DNA from: Ralstonia soli
GTDB taxonomy: Bacteria; Pseudomonadota; Gammaproteobacteria; Burkholderiales; Burkholderiaceae
Assembly: GCF_023955655.1 (NCBI RefSeq)
Contig: NZ_JAMXHT010000005.1
Span: 61,452-125,451 of the forward strand
Reading direction: 5' to 3'
DNA: 64,000 nucleotides
Within the stretch, counting starts at the first letter, position 1. Each line of letters begins with the position of its first letter. The position numbers and the translations under genes were made by a program. Under the pieces are notes generated by a model. The model was not told the origin of the DNA. It worked only from the letters and a program-made list of their open reading frames with translations, and made no database searches. Of the stretch, positions 1-7,696 are shown in pieces.

Positions 1-1191
1 AACGCGCTGATTGTTACGAGCAACGGCAAGACGAAGACCCTGGAAAATGACAAGACCTCTGCCAGAGATGCACTTCGCCTGGCTGACGTGTTCGCGTTTG
101 CTGATGCGATCACCTATGACACGGAGGTTGCCCGCATAGCCAACCTCAGGATCGACGCCGACACAGCAGGCACGGCCTATACGGACGCAGAAAAAGAGAT
201 CCGTGACGCCGAGGCGGAAGTCCAAGCTTTGAGAGCCAAGCAAAAAGATGAGCGCAAGGGGGCCGAGCGAGTCAACTCTTTGCTCAGCAACTTCTTCGGC
301 CATGACGGTATCAAGCTTGAGGCCCGTGACGGCGCAGACAAAGCCACGGTCAAGTTTGAGATCACACGAAACGGCAAGGCTGCGTACAACCTCAGCGAAG
401 GCGAGTGCAGCCTGATTGCCTTCTGCTATTTCATTGCCAAACTAGACGAACCGGAGAGCAAAGGCAAGGAATTGATCATCTATATTGATGATCCAATTTC
501 CAGCTTGGACGGAAACCATATCTTCTTCATGTTTAGCTTGATTGAGAGCTTGATTGCCAAGCCGGTTAAGAATCCAGACGGTTCAAACGCCTATCGCTAC
601 AAGCAGCTTTTTATATCTACCCATAATCTTGATTTTCTGAAATATCTCAAGCGCCTATCCATTCCGAAGAAGAAGATCCCCGCTGGTGAAGGAAAGACAA
701 AAAGTGTCGATGACCACGAGCATTTCATGATTGAGAGAAACGGCGCTTCAAGCAACATCCTGCTTATGCCGTCTTATCTAAAAGACTACATAACCGAGTT
801 TCATTATCTATTCCACCAAATCTACAAGTGCAAAGATCAAGCTGCGGCAGCAGATAGTCATGAGCCATTTTTTGGATTTGGCAACAATCTGCGAAAGTTT
901 CTAGAAGCTTTTTTGTTTTTCAAGTACCCTTATCATGATGACAAGAACGATGCCTTTGAGCGGATCAAGAAATTCTTTGGAGAGGAGGAAGATACGGCAG
1001 TTGCACTGGTCAACCGCCTTAACAACGAGTTTTCGCACCTAGAAGCTGTCCCAGACAGAGGTTTTAAGCCGGTGGAAATTCCTGAGATCGCCAAGGTTGC
1101 TAACTATGTCTTGGACAAGATTTACGATGCAGATAGGGTGCAATATAACGCTCTGTTGAAGAGCATTGGAGAGCCTGAGCGAGTAGGGTAA
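1..1191 (+). CDS. AAA_13-family ATPase, PrrC/RloC-like, 5' end outside the window
   Basis: The frame is open from base 1, so the N-terminus and Walker A lie upstream. What remains is an ABC-type ATPase half: a short charged helical stretch, the signature LSEGE (nt 391-405), a Walker B/D-loop (LIIYIDDPISSLD, from nt ~472) and an H-loop histidine (STHN, nt ~616-627). This is the AAA_13 family, which includes the anticodon nuclease PrrC. The C-terminal ~110 residues carry R-x3-E (codons at 892 and 904) and R-x6-H (codons at 1015 and 1036), resembling the Arg-Glu-His set of PrrC and the HEPN RNase motif. A role in phage defence by RNA cleavage is inference. The gene is much AT-richer than everything after it, which suggests horizontal transfer. 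A plain island ATPase without nuclease activity is the alternative. Confidence 0.75.
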   Translation, partial: NALIVTSNGKTKTLENDKTSARDALRLADVFAFADAITYDTEVARIANLRIDADTAGTAYTDAEKEIRDAEAEVQALRAKQKDERKGAERVNSLLSNFFGHDGIKLEARDGADKATVKFEITRNGKAAYNLSEGECSLIAFCYFIAKLDEPESKGKELIIYIDDPISSLDGNHIFFMFSLIESLIAKPVKNPDGSNAYRYKQLFISTHNLDFLKYLKRLSIPKKKIPAGEGKTKSVDDHEHFMIERNGASSNILLMPSYLKDYITEFHYLFHQIYKCKDQAAAADSHEPFFGFGNNLRKFLEAFLFFKYPYHDDKNDAFERIKKFFGEEEDTAVALVNRLNNEFSHLEAVPDRGFKPVEIPEIAKVANYVLDKIYDADRVQYNALLKSIGEPERVG

Positions 1192-1567
1192 GAGATCGCT
1201 TCCAATGTCCAATTGTCGGACAGAGGCCGCCACATAAATCGATCTATGCCGAGTGACTGTGACGGGTCGTTAGCGGACGCTGCGCGAGAGCACGGCGAGA
1301 TATCCCGGAACTTGCCCCAGAACCACCCCACCCGCTAAACTCCCCCCGCTGCGCAAACAATCGCAGCCGAGACTGCAATCTCGACCGAAATGACCGGAAG
1401 AAACTCAAGTTTCTACCGCTGTCGTCGTTCGCCTATACGGGCGGGCCCGACAGGGAGGGCTTCGGCCCTGCCGTCTTTGTCATTTCGTCGGTATTGCAGA
1501 CCTTGTCGTGTGCCCGCCCACCCTCCCAGGTGGGTGGCTCCCCACTCAATCAGCAGAGGGCAAGACA
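1192..1567. other. Intergenic stretch, hairpins only
   Basis: No convincing gene on either strand. Composition changes here from the AT-richer ATPase gene to the high-GC chromosome. Two hairpins are visible: a GGGC-TTCG-GCCC stem-loop near 1460-1475, followed by only a weak T-rich stretch, and CCCACC/GGTGGG at 1517-1534. They lie just upstream of the small ORFs and may be leader structures. Confidence 0.5.
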
Positions 1568-1672
1568 ATGGACCAACCGACCCAAGCCGTTCCCACCCCA
1601 AGCGGGCATCGCCCCGCACTCTCGCCTCCCACCCGCATCGCGCACCACCCTCCCTCCGGAGGCGCCCGATGA
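1568..1672 (+). CDS. Small ORF (34 aa) translationally coupled to the next gene
   Basis: ATG at 1568 follows AGAGGG at 1555-1560 with 7-nt spacing. The frame encodes a Pro/His/Ser-rich 34-residue peptide, and its TGA (1670-1672) overlaps the ATG of the following gene in an ATGA arrangement. Such overlap usually means coupled translation, so it may be a leader peptide or a small subunit. I recognise no family. Composition is compatible with coding but too short to prove it; the ribosome-binding site and the overlap are the only support. Confidence 0.4.
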   Translation: MDQPTQAVPTPSGHRPALSPPTRIAHHPPSGGAR

Positions 1673-1947
1673 CCCTCGAAACCAAACGCGAATACCTGCA
1701 AGGCGCCCTCGGCGCGCGGGATTACCTGCGTCGCTCGCAAGCGGGCCTGAAGCTGCATCGGCAGTTCCAGCCCAAGACGCTGCGTTGGGAATACCAGCTC
1801 CACATCCAGGGCAAGCCCGCCGAATACCAGGCCGGGTTTCTGGATGCGATTGGCGCGTACATGTTGACCACGCTGGAGGGCGTGCTGGTTGACCTGTACC
1901 GGTGGGAAGTCCTGCGCGTGCTCGAACGCGCGAATCACCAGAACTAA
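1669..1947 (+). CDS. Hypothetical protein, 92 aa
   Basis: ATG at 1669 is preceded by CCGGAGG (1657-1663), 5 nt away, which fixes this start over longer in-frame options. The product is soluble, helix-rich and basic at the N-terminus (KREYLQ, RDYLRRS), with a central aromatic segment (LRWEYQLHIQG) and an amphipathic C-terminal half. No signal peptide or membrane segment is visible. I do not recognise a family. It overlaps the preceding 34-codon ORF by four bases, and about 80 nt after its stop the first 21-bp repeat array begins, an arrangement echoed by the zinc-ribbon gene and array at 12666-13409. Confidence 0.6.
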   Translation: MTLETKREYLQGALGARDYLRRSQAGLKLHRQFQPKTLRWEYQLHIQGKPAEYQAGFLDAIGAYMLTTLEGVLVDLYRWEVLRVLERANHQN

Positions 1948-2027
1948 AAGAACCGCAGTGAACGCCACCCCGAGACGGGCGGGGGAGCGACGGGCCAGAT
2001 GCGCCCAATCAGAACGTGACGCAGCCG

Positions 2028-2450
2028 ACGCTCAAAGCGTCATGGACGGGGCTCAGAGCCCCATGCACGAGCCTCGAAGGCGCGATCGCCGAGCAAGAAG
2101 CCTCAGCCGTCAGGCTCGAACACGCGAGCGCGAGTCTCCAAGGCGCAAGCGCCGAGCAAAAAGCGCGGACGTTGGCACTCAAAGCCCCGACCATCGAGCA
2201 AAAAAGTGTCGACCGCCGAGCCCAAAGACTCAATGGCCGAGCAAAACGTGTCGAGCGCCGGGCGCAAAGCCTCAAGCGTCGAGTTCGGATCGCCATGCCA
2301 CCCGAGCAAAAAGCCCCGAACGTGCGTCTCCGAGGCTGGGAAGCGATGCCCGGAGCCCCGCGCGCCGAGCTCAGAACCTCAACTGCCGGGCTCAGAAGCG
2401 CAAACATGGAGCGCAGGGCCCCATGCACGGCACGCACGCAACGGCAGGCG
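2028..2450. repeat. 21-bp degenerate tandem array 1 (~20 units)
   Basis: Units start with GAGC or a close variant at 2091, 2112, 2133, 2154, 2175, 2196, 2218, 2239, 2260, 2281, 2304, 2325, 2346, 2367, 2388 and 2409, and degenerate units extend back to ~2028. The period is 21 bp except for one 22-bp and one 23-bp unit (at 2196 and 2281), so the net shift is 3 bp. Two unit types are mixed: GAGCAAAAAGC and the G/C-richer GAGCTCAAAGC or GGGCTCAGAGC. Twenty-one bases equal seven codons, so open frames on both strands read as heptapeptide repeats (xEQKAxx forward). It ends just beyond the stop of metI. I know no named family for it. Confidence 0.85.
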
Positions 2451-2458
2451 CCGCTATG

Positions 2459-3112
2459 TCACCGCGCCTTCAACCGCCGCACCGACCGATCCCCCACCCA
2501 TTGCACGAGGCTCACCAGCCCGATAAGCAGCACGATCACCACCGCCATGACGGTCGTATCGAAGCGCTGGTAACCGTAGCGGATGGCGATGTCGCCCAGG
2601 CCGCCGGCACCGACGGCGCCCGCCATGGCCGAGGCCCCGATCAACGAGACGATGGTCAGCGTAAAGCCGCCGATGATGCCGGGCAGCGCCTCGGGCAGCA
2701 GCACGTGCCAGACGATGTGGCGGCGGGTGCAGCCCATGGCCTGTGCGGCTTCGACCAGGCCGCGGTCCACCTCGCGCAGGCTGATCTCGGCAATGCGCGC
2801 AAAGAACGGCGTGGCGCTGATCGACAGCGGCACCACCGCAGCCCAGACACCAATGGTGGCGCCCACCACGAGCCGCGTGAACGGCAGCAGCGCGACGAGC
2901 AGGATGATGAACGGCGTGGCACGGAAGCCGTTGATGACGGCGCCCAGCACCCGATGCACGCGCGGCGATTCCAGCGCGCTGCCCGGTGCCGTCAGCACCA
3001 GGATCAAGGCCAGCGGAATGCCGGCCAGCACGGCGATCAGCGCAGACGCCGACACCATCGTCAACGTGTCGAGCAGGCCCAGCCAGATGCGGTCAATCGT
3101 GAGCGGCGACAT
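2459..3112 (-). CDS. metI: MetI-type ABC transporter permease
   Basis: 217-residue inner-membrane permease of the methionine-uptake (MUT) ABC family, at the usual length for MetI. Five or so hydrophobic segments are visible, and the permease coupling loop is clear ([21 protein letters not shown], positions ~118-138 approximately). The ATG at 3112 was chosen because it gives family length; an upstream in-frame extension would read through low-quality Arg/Cys-rich sequence. It overlaps the end of metN by 20 bp, typical of a coupled operon. Since the preceding genes are organosulfur monooxygenases, the cargo may be an organosulfur compound rather than methionine itself. The stop lies next to repeat array 1 and no terminator hairpin is seen. 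Confidence 0.92.
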   Translation of the reverse strand: MSPLTIDRIWLGLLDTLTMVSASALIAVLAGIPLALILVLTAPGSALESPRVHRVLGAVINGFRATPFIILLVALLPFTRLVVGATIGVWAAVVPLSISATPFFARIAEISLREVDRGLVEAAQAMGCTRRHIVWHVLLPEALPGIIGGFTLTIVSLIGASAMAGAVGAGGLGDIAIRYGYQRFDTTVMAVVIVLLIGLVSLVQWVGDRSVRRLKAR

Positions 3113-4238
3113 AGCCGAGGCTCCGGGTGTGTTGAGACAGTTGCAACGTGGCGAGCGTGTCGGCCGACAGCGTGCCGCCCGCTGCGGCAATGAGCAGGCG
3201 CCCCTGCGTGCGGCCCTGGATGCGGTCCAGATCGGCACGCAGCAGCCGCGTGGGGTGGCGCAGCGCCTGGGCGATCTGCGCGAGTTCGGGCACGGGGGCC
3301 GTGCCGGTGTAGCCGAGCTCGATCAACTGTTCGAACGGGGCGCGCGCGGGCGGCACGGGCTGCAGGCGCGCGGCCACGTCTTCGGGCAGGCCGCCGCGCA
3401 GGGGTTCGAGCAAGGCGCGCGTGGCGTCGTGTTGCGGATCGCCAAACACGCGCCACACGGGGCCCTGCTCGGCAATGCGGCCCGCTTCGAGCACCAGCAC
3501 GTTGTCGCAGATGTCGCGGATCACGCCCATCTCGTGCGTGATGAGCACGATGGTCAGGCCCAGGCGGCGGTTGATGTCGCGCAGCAGGGCGAGGATGGCG
3601 TCGGTGGTTTCCGGGTCCAGCGCGGAGGTGGCCTCGTCGCACAGCAGAATCTCGGGCCGATGCACGAGCGCGCGGGCAATGCCCACCCGTTGCTTCTGCC
3701 CGCCCGACAGGCGCCCGGGGTACACACGCTCCTTGCCCTGGAGCCCCACCAGCGTCAGCAGGGTATCGACGCGCTGGGCGATTTCCGCTGGCGGTACGCC
3801 CGCCACCTTCAGCGGCAGCGCGACGTTGTCCCACACGGTTTTGGCGGACAGCAGGTTGAAGTGCTGGAAGATCATGCCGATGCGCCGGCGCAGCCCCACC
3901 AGCGCGGCGGTGCCGAGCGTGCCGACGTCCACGCCGTCGACCAGTACCTGGCCGCTCGTGGGTTTCTCCAGCCCGTTGATGGTGCGTAGCAGGCTCGACT
4001 TGCCGGCGCCGCTGCGGCCGATGATGCCGAAGATGCCCCCGGCCGGAATGTCGAGGTCGATGCCTTGCAGCGCATGCACGTCGCCTGCCGCTGCGCGGTA
4101 TGTCTTACCGACGTTGCGAAAGCGGATCGTGCCGGCACCGGGTGCGGCGATGGCCGCGTCGGTGTGCCGCACGTGCGGTGTGTGCTCAGCCGGAGTGTCT
4201 GGCCAGGCGTGCGCGGGGTTGGAAGTGAGGGTGGTCAT
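3093..4238 (-). CDS. metN: MetN-type ABC transporter ATPase
   Basis: 381-residue ATP-binding subunit. Walker A is GRSGAGKSS, the Q-loop lies in IFQHFN, the signature is LSGGQKQR, Walker B is [13 protein letters not shown], and the H-loop is THE. After ~270 residues a C-terminal regulatory NIL-type domain follows, as in E. coli MetN, where methionine binding inhibits transport. About 35 residues at the N-terminus precede the nucleotide-binding domain, slightly longer than E. coli MetN, so a later start cannot be excluded. Only 4 bp separate it from metQ and it overlaps metI by 20 bp, so the three subunits are co-expressed. It energises import through MetI. Confidence 0.95.
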   Translation of the reverse strand: MTTLTSNPAHAWPDTPAEHTPHVRHTDAAIAAPGAGTIRFRNVGKTYRAAAGDVHALQGIDLDIPAGGIFGIIGRSGAGKSSLLRTINGLEKPTSGQVLVDGVDVGTLGTAALVGLRRRIGMIFQHFNLLSAKTVWDNVALPLKVAGVPPAEIAQRVDTLLTLVGLQGKERVYPGRLSGGQKQRVGIARALVHRPEILLCDEATSALDPETTDAILALLRDINRRLGLTIVLITHEMGVIRDICDNVLVLEAGRIAEQGPVWRVFGDPQHDATRALLEPLRGGLPEDVAARLQPVPPARAPFEQLIELGYTGTAPVPELAQIAQALRHPTRLLRADLDRIQGRTQGRLLIAAAGGTLSADTLATLQLSQHTRSLGYVAAHD

Positions 4239-4242
4239 GGCA

Positions 4243-5058
4243 TCACCGTTTTACCCAGGGCAGGGTGAAGAGCTTGTCGTCGTTGGCGTAAGAGGTGCGC
4301 ACCTGCTGGCGCACCGCAGGCGAGTCCTGATACAGCTTGATGAAGCGGGCAATGCGCGGGTCGTTGGCGTTGTCGTTGCGGGCGACGAAGCGGATGGCGA
4401 AGTACTCGTCGTCGATGCCGGAATACAGCAGGCCGGCGCTGGCCACGTCCGCTTTGCCCGCGTTGACGAAGTGCGCCGGATAGCCCTGTGCCAGGTCCAC
4501 GTCGTCCAGGGCACGCACGAGCTGCGGGCCTTCAATCTCGACAAACTTCAGCTTCTTCGGATTGGCCACCACGTCGTTGAGCGTGCCGCGCGTCGCCACA
4601 CCGTCGCGCAGCTTGATGAGGCCGGCCTTCTGCAGCAACAGCAGGCCGCGCCCCTGGTTGACGGGGTCGTTGGCCACGGCCACGCGCGCGCCGTCCTTCA
4701 GGTCGGACAGGCGCTTGATCTTGCTCGAATACAGGCCGATGTTGCCCAGCACGCCAATGCCGACGCTCTTGAACGCATACCCGCGTTCCTTGATGGCGTT
4801 GTCCAGGAAAGCCTGGTGCTGGAAGTAGTTGAGATCGAGGTCGCCCGAGGCGAGCGCGACGTTGGGCGTGGTCCAGTCGGTCAGCTCGACAACCTTGACA
4901 TCGAGCCCTTGCTTGCGCGCCTCGGTGGCGGCCACTTCAACGGAATCGGCAAGCGCCCCGGGCGTGACACCGATGCGCAGCGGCGCGGCATGCGCGGCCG
5001 GCATCAGCACCGGAAGGAGGGCGGCGAACAGGATAGGCAGCAGGCGGGAGAGTTTCAT
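4243..5058 (-). CDS. metQ: MetQ/NlpA-family substrate-binding protein
   Basis: 271 residues. A clear signal peptide (Lys-Leu-Ser-Arg, hydrophobic core, PAAHAA cleavage region) is followed by the NlpA fold with the family-typical [23 protein letters not shown] region. The ATG at 5058 begins this signal peptide; upstream in-frame sequence lacks protein character. Unlike E. coli MetQ there is no lipobox cysteine, so it is probably free in the periplasm. It lies 31 bp after the monooxygenase gene and 4 bp before metN. NlpA-family binding proteins bind methionine; placement behind sulfur-scavenging oxidoreductases suggests a methionine-like or organosulfur ligand, which is inference. Confidence 0.92.
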   Translation of the reverse strand: MKLSRLLPILFAALLPVLMPAAHAAPLRIGVTPGALADSVEVAATEARKQGLDVKVVELTDWTTPNVALASGDLDLNYFQHQAFLDNAIKERGYAFKSVGIGVLGNIGLYSSKIKRLSDLKDGARVAVANDPVNQGRGLLLLQKAGLIKLRDGVATRGTLNDVVANPKKLKFVEIEGPQLVRALDDVDLAQGYPAHFVNAGKADVASAGLLYSGIDDEYFAIRFVARNDNANDPRIARFIKLYQDSPAVRQQVRTSYANDDKLFTLPWVKR

Positions 5059-5089
5059 GGTTGGGTTGGGATGGGTCGGAATAATGCGG

Positions 5090-6445
5090 TCAGAGGTGGC
5101 GGAATTCGCCGGCGGCGTGGCGTGTGGGCAGACGGTCGCCCTCGGCAAACAGCTTGTGGCGCAGTGTTCCGTCGCCATACGCGGTCTTGTAGCGGCCACG
5201 TTCCTGCAGCTCCGGCACCACGAGGTCGACGAAGTCCTCATAGCTTTCGGGTACGACGGTACGGCTCAGGTTGAAGCCGTCGATGCCTGTTTCGTCGATC
5301 CATTCGATGAGGGTGTCTGCCACCTGCCCCGGGTCGCCCACGATGGCGGGGTAGCGTCCGCCGAGTTCAAACAGCTCGAGCAGCTTGCGGCGTGTCCAGC
5401 CGTGCTTGGCGGCGGTGGTCGTGGCCGACTCGATGGCGTTGCCGCCGCCGTAGTCGATCGGGTCGTCCAGCCCGTGGCGGGAGAAATCGACACCGGTGCT
5501 GGCGGCAAAGTGCGCCAGGCCGGCTTCACGGCTGGCGTAGGCGCGGTAGTCCGCATGCTTGGCGTGGGCCTCGGCCTCGGTGCGGCCGGTCACCACGGCG
5601 GCGCCCATGAACACCTTGATGTCGTCGGGGCGGCGGCCTGCCGCCACCAGTTGCTCGCGCAGTGCGGCAACGGTCTGGCGCGCGGCCTCCTTGTTGGGCG
5701 GTGAAATGAACACGCACTCGGCATGGCGCGCGGCAAACCGCTGACCGCGGCCCGAGCTGCCGGCCTGGAACAGCACCGGCGTGCGCTGGGGCGAGGGCTC
5801 GGCGAGGTGATAGCCGTCCACCTTGTAGTAGCGGCCGTTGTGCTGGACCTTGCGCACCTTGGCCGGGTCGGCAAACAGGCGGGCGGCCTTGTCCCGCCGC
5901 ACGGCGTCGTCTTCCCAACTGCCTTCCCAGAGCTTGTAGAGCACCTCCAGGTATTCGTCGGCGCGGTCGTAGCGCTCGTCGTGGGCCAACTGTTTGTCGA
6001 GCCCCATGGCGCGTGCTGCGCTGTCCAGATAGCCGGTGACGATGTTCCAGCCGATCCGGCCGCGCGTCAGGTGGTCCAGCGTCGAGAAGCGCCGGGCGAG
6101 CAGGTAAGGCTGCTCGTACGTCAGGTTGACGGTGACACCAAAGCCCAGATGCTGCGTTGCGGCCGCCATGGCCGACACCAGCAGCAGCGGATCGTTGACC
6201 GGCAGCTGGATCGATTCCTGCAGCGTGACATCGACATTGCCGCGATAGACGTCATACACGCCCACGATGTCGGCAATGAATAGCCCGTCGAACAGGCCGC
6301 GTTCGAGCGTGCGGGCCTGGTCGGTCCAATATTCCAGCGTGTTGTAGTCGGCCGACCGGTCGCGCGGGTGCGTCCACAGGCCGTGGTTGATGTGCCCGAC
6401 GCAGTTCATGTTGAACGCGTTGAGCAGGATGTGCTTGCCCGCCAT
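5090..6445 (-). CDS. NtaA/SnaA/DszA-type FMN-dependent monooxygenase (luciferase-like)
   Basis: 451-residue bacterial-luciferase-like protein of the NtaA/SnaA/SoxA(DszA) group, which uses reduced FMN and oxygen to oxidise nitrogen or sulfur compounds; DszA opens dibenzothiophene sulfone. Family features visible are the N-terminal LNAFNMN strand, GRIGWNIVTGYLDSAARAMG, DERYDRADEYLEVLYKLWEGS, and VLFQAGSSGRGQRFAARHAE in the flavin-binding region. Length is normal. Its start overlaps the upstream stop by one base (TGATG). With SfnB-like proteins and a separate FMN reductase in the same operon it is probably a desulfurising two-component monooxygenase under sulfur limitation. The exact substrate cannot be read from sequence. 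Confidence 0.9.
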   Translation of the reverse strand: MAGKHILLNAFNMNCVGHINHGLWTHPRDRSADYNTLEYWTDQARTLERGLFDGLFIADIVGVYDVYRGNVDVTLQESIQLPVNDPLLLVSAMAAATQHLGFGVTVNLTYEQPYLLARRFSTLDHLTRGRIGWNIVTGYLDSAARAMGLDKQLAHDERYDRADEYLEVLYKLWEGSWEDDAVRRDKAARLFADPAKVRKVQHNGRYYKVDGYHLAEPSPQRTPVLFQAGSSGRGQRFAARHAECVFISPPNKEAARQTVAALREQLVAAGRRPDDIKVFMGAAVVTGRTEAEAHAKHADYRAYASREAGLAHFAASTGVDFSRHGLDDPIDYGGGNAIESATTTAAKHGWTRRKLLELFELGGRYPAIVGDPGQVADTLIEWIDETGIDGFNLSRTVVPESYEDFVDLVVPELQERGRYKTAYGDGTLRHKLFAEGDRLPTRHAAGEFRHL

Positions 6446-7695
6446 CAGATCGCTCCGTGCCGCGGCGGCAGCGTGTGGTTGAGGTGGAAGTTGCCGACCG
6501 CGTGGTATTTCCAGCGCACGGGGTCATGCAGCGTGTGGGTGCGGGCGTTGCGCCAGAAGCGGTCCAGCCCGCGGTTGTCGAGCGTGGCCGACGTGCCGCC
6601 CAGCTCGAACAGGCGCGTGCCCGCCAGCAGCGATGCCGTGGTGGTCAGCGCCCGGGCGGCAGCCACCGCAACGGACGCTTCGGCCACCGTGCGCTCGTCG
6701 GGCGCTTGCTGTGCGGCATCGGTGATGCGGCCGGCGTGGCGCACCAGGGCCTCGGCTGCGCGCAGGCGCACATGCACTTCGCCAAGGTGGTGCAGCGTCA
6801 GCGGATCGTCTGTGGCGCGTTCCACGCGGGCGTCGATCCACGGCCGGGCATGGTCGCGCAGGAATGGCAGCGTCGCGGCAAGCGCGCCGCGCCCGATGCC
6901 GAGGTCGATGGCCGCATGCATCAACTGGGCAACCGGCCCGATGGTGGTCGGCCGCTCGAACGAGGCCAGGAACGGGACGACCCAGTCCGCCTCCACCCGC
7001 ACGTTGTCGAAGCTGACGGAGCCGCTGCCGGTGACGCGCTGGCCGAAGCCGTCCCAGTCGTCGGTCACCGTCACGCCGGCGGCCGTTCGTGGCACGAAGG
7101 CGAGCCACGTCACCTCGCGGCCCGCATCTTCGGCCACCACCAGGGTGGGAATCCAGTGCGCATACAGCGCGCCGGTGCAGTAGAACTTCTTGCCGTCGAT
7201 GCGGAAGCCGTCGCCGTCCTGGGTGAGGCGTGTGCGTCGGCGGAAATCCTTGTGGCCGATCTCGGCCAGCGCATTGCCGAAGCGCTCACCGGCCAGTGCC
7301 CGCGCATAGAAGAACGCTTTCTGCGACGCCGTGCCGCCCACGCGCAGCACTTCCAGCGCGTAGAAGTGGTTCTGCGGGATTTGCCCCAGCGAGCCATCTG
7401 CCGCCGAGATGATGGCGATCACCTCCGCAAGCGTGGTGTTGGACACGCCGGCACCGCCGTACTCGCGCGGCACGGTGATGCCCCACAGGCCGCTGGCGCT
7501 GAACGTTTCCAGCTCGGCCCAGGGCAGGCGGCGCTCGCGCTCGCGCACGGCGGCGTCCTCTGCGAAAACGGCGGCGAGCCTGTGGGCGATCTCGATGGCC
7601 TCGGCATCGTCGCGCACGACGTGCGGTGCTTGTTGCGGTGCTGGGGCCGGCGGCACGCGGCCATCCACGGGTGGCGGGGTGAAAAGCAGTGACAT
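6445..7695 (-). CDS. sfnB: SfnB-family acyl-CoA dehydrogenase-like sulfur acquisition oxidoreductase
   Basis: 416 residues with the acyl-CoA dehydrogenase fold. The SfnB/DszC subgroup is marked by SLGQIPQNHFYALEVLR (~100-120) and by a C-terminal segment RFWRNARTHTLHDPVRWKY instead of the usual acyl-CoA dehydrogenase base. DszC-like enzymes use reduced FMN to oxygenate sulfides; SfnB belongs to dimethylsulfone use in Pseudomonas. It lies one base after its paralogue and overlaps the DszA-like gene, so the three are one translational unit. The two copies differ throughout and are not a recent duplication; they may act on different substrates. Confidence 0.87.
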   Translation of the reverse strand: MSLLFTPPPVDGRVPPAPAPQQAPHVVRDDAEAIEIAHRLAAVFAEDAAVRERERRLPWAELETFSASGLWGITVPREYGGAGVSNTTLAEVIAIISAADGSLGQIPQNHFYALEVLRVGGTASQKAFFYARALAGERFGNALAEIGHKDFRRRTRLTQDGDGFRIDGKKFYCTGALYAHWIPTLVVAEDAGREVTWLAFVPRTAAGVTVTDDWDGFGQRVTGSGSVSFDNVRVEADWVVPFLASFERPTTIGPVAQLMHAAIDLGIGRGALAATLPFLRDHARPWIDARVERATDDPLTLHHLGEVHVRLRAAEALVRHAGRITDAAQQAPDERTVAEASVAVAAARALTTTASLLAGTRLFELGGTSATLDNRGLDRFWRNARTHTLHDPVRWKYHAVGNFHLNHTLPPRHGAI

Positions 7696-7696
7696 G

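Noticed and set aside
1455..1490. Terminator at the GGGC-TTCG-GCCC hairpin
   Set aside because: Short imperfect stem and no real T-run; far downstream of the ATPase gene.
2016..2573. Plus-strand 185-codon heptad-repeat gene over array 1
   Set aside because: No ribosome-binding site, it runs into the antisense of metI, and the equivalent frame in array 2 is interrupted by a stop. Kept as a repeat rather than a CDS.
5059..5089. SAM-responsive riboswitch before metQ
   Set aside because: Only 31 bp separate metQ from the preceding monooxygenase gene, too short, and no recognisable structure.
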